This document shows, in pieces, positions 4,824-5,951 of a stretch of DNA of 5,951 nucleotides. This DNA is from Planctomycetota bacterium (lineage in GTDB: Bacteria; Planctomycetota; Brocadiia; Brocadiales; Bathyanammoxibiaceae). Every line of letters begins with the position of its first letter. Position 1 is the stretch's first letter. A model generated the notes under the pieces. That model had not been told where the DNA came from. It saw only the letters and a program-made list of their open reading frames with translations, and did no database searches. The stretch is from assembly GCA_030598065.1 (NCBI GenBank), contig JAUVQR010000106.1, positions 1 to 5,951 on the forward strand, read 5' to 3'. The position numbers and the translations under genes are program-made.

Positions 4824-4875
4824 TGTTTTTATAAGGAAAGGCAATACTTTTTGTTTTGTTTGGGGGAAAGAAGAG

Positions 4876-5259
4876 ATGAACGCTAAGGATCTGGCGAGTT
4901 TCAGGAAGGTGTTGCTTTCCGTCAGGGAAAAGCTGGCAGGCAACGTGAACTCGATGGAAGATGAAGCGTTGAAGAAATCCCGGCAGGATGCCGCCGGGGA
5001 CCTTTCCAATGTGCCTTTCCACATGGCAGACCTGGGCACGGACAACTATGAGCGTGACCTTATGATCCACCTCATCCAGAACGGTGAGGAGGAGTTAAAG
5101 TCCATAGATGCGGCGCTGGAAAAATTAGAAGACAAGACGTTCGGCATCTGTGAGATCTGCGACAAGAAGATTACCAAGGCTCGCCTTATGGCCCGGCCTT
5201 ACGCGAAACTGTGCCTGGGGTGCCAGCAGATGGAAGAGTTGGAGGCCGGTGCACAATAG
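4876..5259 (+). CDS. TraR/DksA-family zinc-finger regulator
   Basis: 127 residues. The C-terminus has the family zinc finger CxxC-x17-CxxC: Cys92, Cys95, Cys113, Cys116, with the typical ARLMARPYAKLC between. The N-terminal 75 residues are predicted to be a helical hairpin like the DksA coiled coil, which in the known proteins enters the RNA polymerase secondary channel. The loop region reads NVPFHMADLGTDNYERD and does not show the DxxDxA tip of E. coli DksA, so ppGpp-type activity cannot be assumed. It is shorter than E. coli DksA (151 residues). The ATG is preceded by the purine-rich GGGGGAAAGAAGAG, a weak ribosome site. It overlaps lspA by 11 bp and probably shares its transcript. I give no symbol because dksA, yocK and traR relatives cannot be told apart here. 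Confidence 0.88.
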   Translation: MNAKDLASFRKVLLSVREKLAGNVNSMEDEALKKSRQDAAGDLSNVPFHMADLGTDNYERDLMIHLIQNGEEELKSIDAALEKLEDKTFGICEICDKKITKARLMARPYAKLCLGCQQMEELEAGAQ

Positions 5260-5755
5260 GTTGTCGGGCCCTTACGGGTTTCTCTCCCTGGTGGTCCTTT
5301 CAGGGGCCGTCTTAGACCAAGCGAGTAAGTGGGCCGCTTTCAAGTACATTCCGGAACTTCACCCACACGCCGATGCCGTTAAGCTCACCTTTTTTCTCAA
5401 TTTGTCGCTAAGCAGGAACGAGGGCGGGGTGTTCGGTGTTCTCAAGGGCGGTGGCCTCTTGTTCGCGGCCCTGTCCGTACTGGCAATTTTTGCGATACTC
5501 TGGCTCTACGCCAGATCGGAGCGCGTTAGCACCGTAACCACGATTGCCTTGGGGGGTATACTTGCCGGCGCGGTCGGGAACCTGATAGACAGGGTCTGTT
5601 ACGGTTACGTGAGGGATTTCATAGACCTGCACATCGGAGCCAGGCACTGGCCGACGTTCAATCTGGCGGACTTGCTGATATGTGTCGGCGCGGGCATTAT
5701 GGTCTTATGTATCCTGCTTCCAGCTCCTCCTCGACCTCGGACACCTCAGGATTAG
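5249..5755 (+). CDS. lspA: Lipoprotein signal peptidase (signal peptidase II)
   Basis: 168 residues. This inner-membrane aspartyl protease cuts the signal peptide from lipid-modified prolipoproteins before the lipobox Cys. Four hydrophobic segments are visible. Conserved blocks are all present: LDQASK (22-27), RNEGGVFG (56-63), GNLIDR with catalytic Asp114, VRDFIDL, and FNLAD with catalytic Asp141. An upstream in-frame ATG at 5150 exists but would add 33 Arg/Trp-rich residues read from inside the regulator gene. The GTG at 5249 is chosen because it begins just before the first membrane segment and has GGAGG upstream, although only 3 nt away. The TTG at 5261 is a weaker choice. The start overlaps the preceding gene, suggesting translational coupling. 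The last 59 bp overlap the opposite-strand aminotransferase gene, and the Pro-rich tail (PAPPRPRTPQD) comes from this overlap. Confidence 0.93.
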   Translation: MHNRLSGPYGFLSLVVLSGAVLDQASKWAAFKYIPELHPHADAVKLTFFLNLSLSRNEGGVFGVLKGGGLLFAALSVLAIFAILWLYARSERVSTVTTIALGGILAGAVGNLIDRVCYGYVRDFIDLHIGARHWPTFNLADLLICVGAGIMVLCILLPAPPRPRTPQD

Positions 5756-5951
5756 TCAGGAGCGCCCTGTATTCCTCCAGCAGTTCCAGCGTGGTGCGCC
5801 CGGGTTTTCCGTCTCCGACTACGCGGCCGTCTAGCTTGACCACCGGTATTATTTGAGCGGCCGTTCCGGTGAGGAAGCATTGCTCGGCTATATACAGGTC
5901 ATACCTTGTCAGGAAATCTTCTCTCACCTTTATGCCTTTAGCCTTCGCGAG
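5697..5951 (-). CDS. ilvE: Branched-chain amino acid aminotransferase, C-terminal part (runs off the right edge)
   Basis: 84 residues of the C-terminal end; the start lies beyond the window. The sequence is that of PLP fold-type IV aminotransferases: VREDFLTRYDLYIAEQ, then FLTGTAAQIIPVV, the segment whose Thr and Ala residues bind the PLP phosphate, then LDGRVVGDGKPG and a final LLEEYRALL helix. IlvE makes or degrades leucine, isoleucine and valine by amino transfer with 2-oxoglutarate and glutamate. The catalytic lysine is in the missing part. D-amino-acid aminotransferase and aminodeoxychorismate lyase are relatives, but DGRxxGDGKPG favours IlvE. After the conserved helix there is an extra acidic tail (EVSEVEEELEAGYIRP), most of it encoded in the overlap with lspA. 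The gene converges on lspA. Confidence 0.85.
   Translation of the reverse strand, partial: LAKAKGIKVREDFLTRYDLYIAEQCFLTGTAAQIIPVVKLDGRVVGDGKPGRTTLELLEEYRALLTNPEVSEVEEELEAGYIRP

Larger units (their letters stand above)
4013..4875. other. Gene-free spacer full of short palindromes
   Basis: I see no credible gene on either strand in these 863 bp: no ORF combines family likeness with a ribosome site, and no tRNA or rRNA is visible. Instead there is a chain of separate inverted repeats, each listed below, plus two pairs of direct repeats. A small CGCCT-g-AGGCG palindrome (4140-4150) and GGCAA-a-TTGCC (4535-4545) add to the series. The palindromes differ from one another in sequence, so this is not a CRISPR array or a single tandem repeat. 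Several resemble small intergenic palindromic units often seen in environmental genomes. Confidence 0.8.

Noticed and set aside
4746..5070. Minus-strand open frames across the start of the TraR/DksA gene
   Set aside because: They cover the promoter and start of a recognised gene and have neither family likeness nor a ribosome site.

Overview
The window reads as about 6 kb of a mid-GC Gram-negative bacterial chromosome. It has a copper-homeostasis locus on the left, a repeat-rich spacer in the middle, and housekeeping genes on the right. The LspA gene shows that lipoproteins are made. The gene style (a TraR/DksA zinc-finger gene overlapping lspA, and intergenic palindromes of the kind common in environmental genomes) would fit a planctomycete-like or candidate-phylum bacterium. 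That assignment is only an impression; nothing in the window proves the taxon.

Left part (1-1684). A minus-strand operon, read from right to left, starts with csoR (copper-sensing repressor) and continues with a copZ-like HMA copper chaperone, a 60-residue single-span membrane protein, and an exported 154-residue protein. The last is built from two 65-residue repeats rich in CxxC and GMGMMP motifs. Every gene has a Shine-Dalgarno or SD-like sequence and the gaps are 18-77 nt, so the four genes are probably one transcript. A good ribosome binding site at the extreme left edge suggests a further gene begins just outside the window. The last two proteins do not match a family I can name; by context they are candidates for new copper-handling parts.

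The 194-bp divergent control region (1491-1684) holds two exact copies of TACCCCCCTA. One lies inside the 17-bp spacer of a plausible csoR promoter and the other near its predicted start site. They look like CsoR operators. A separate extended -10 box lies directly before copA and would give an almost leaderless copA mRNA.

Centre (1685-4012). copA encodes a complete class IB Cu(I)-exporting P-type ATPase with one N-terminal HMA domain. Likely logic: Cu(I) releases CsoR; CopZ carries Cu(I) to CopA, which pumps it out of the cytoplasm; the Cys/Met-rich exported protein may bind Cu(I) outside the inner membrane.

Spacer (4013-4875). No gene is visible in 863 bp. It contains a series of unrelated perfect or near-perfect palindromes, a triple nested inverted repeat of 136 bp, a small MITE-like unit and exact direct repeats. 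It looks like a landing zone for short mobile palindromic elements. A good sigma70-type promoter lies at its right end.

Right part (4876-5951). A TraR/DksA-type zinc-finger regulator overlaps lspA (signal peptidase II) by 11 bp. The 3' end of lspA converges on, and overlaps by 59 bp, the 3' end of a branched-chain aminotransferase gene (ilvE-like) that runs off the right edge.
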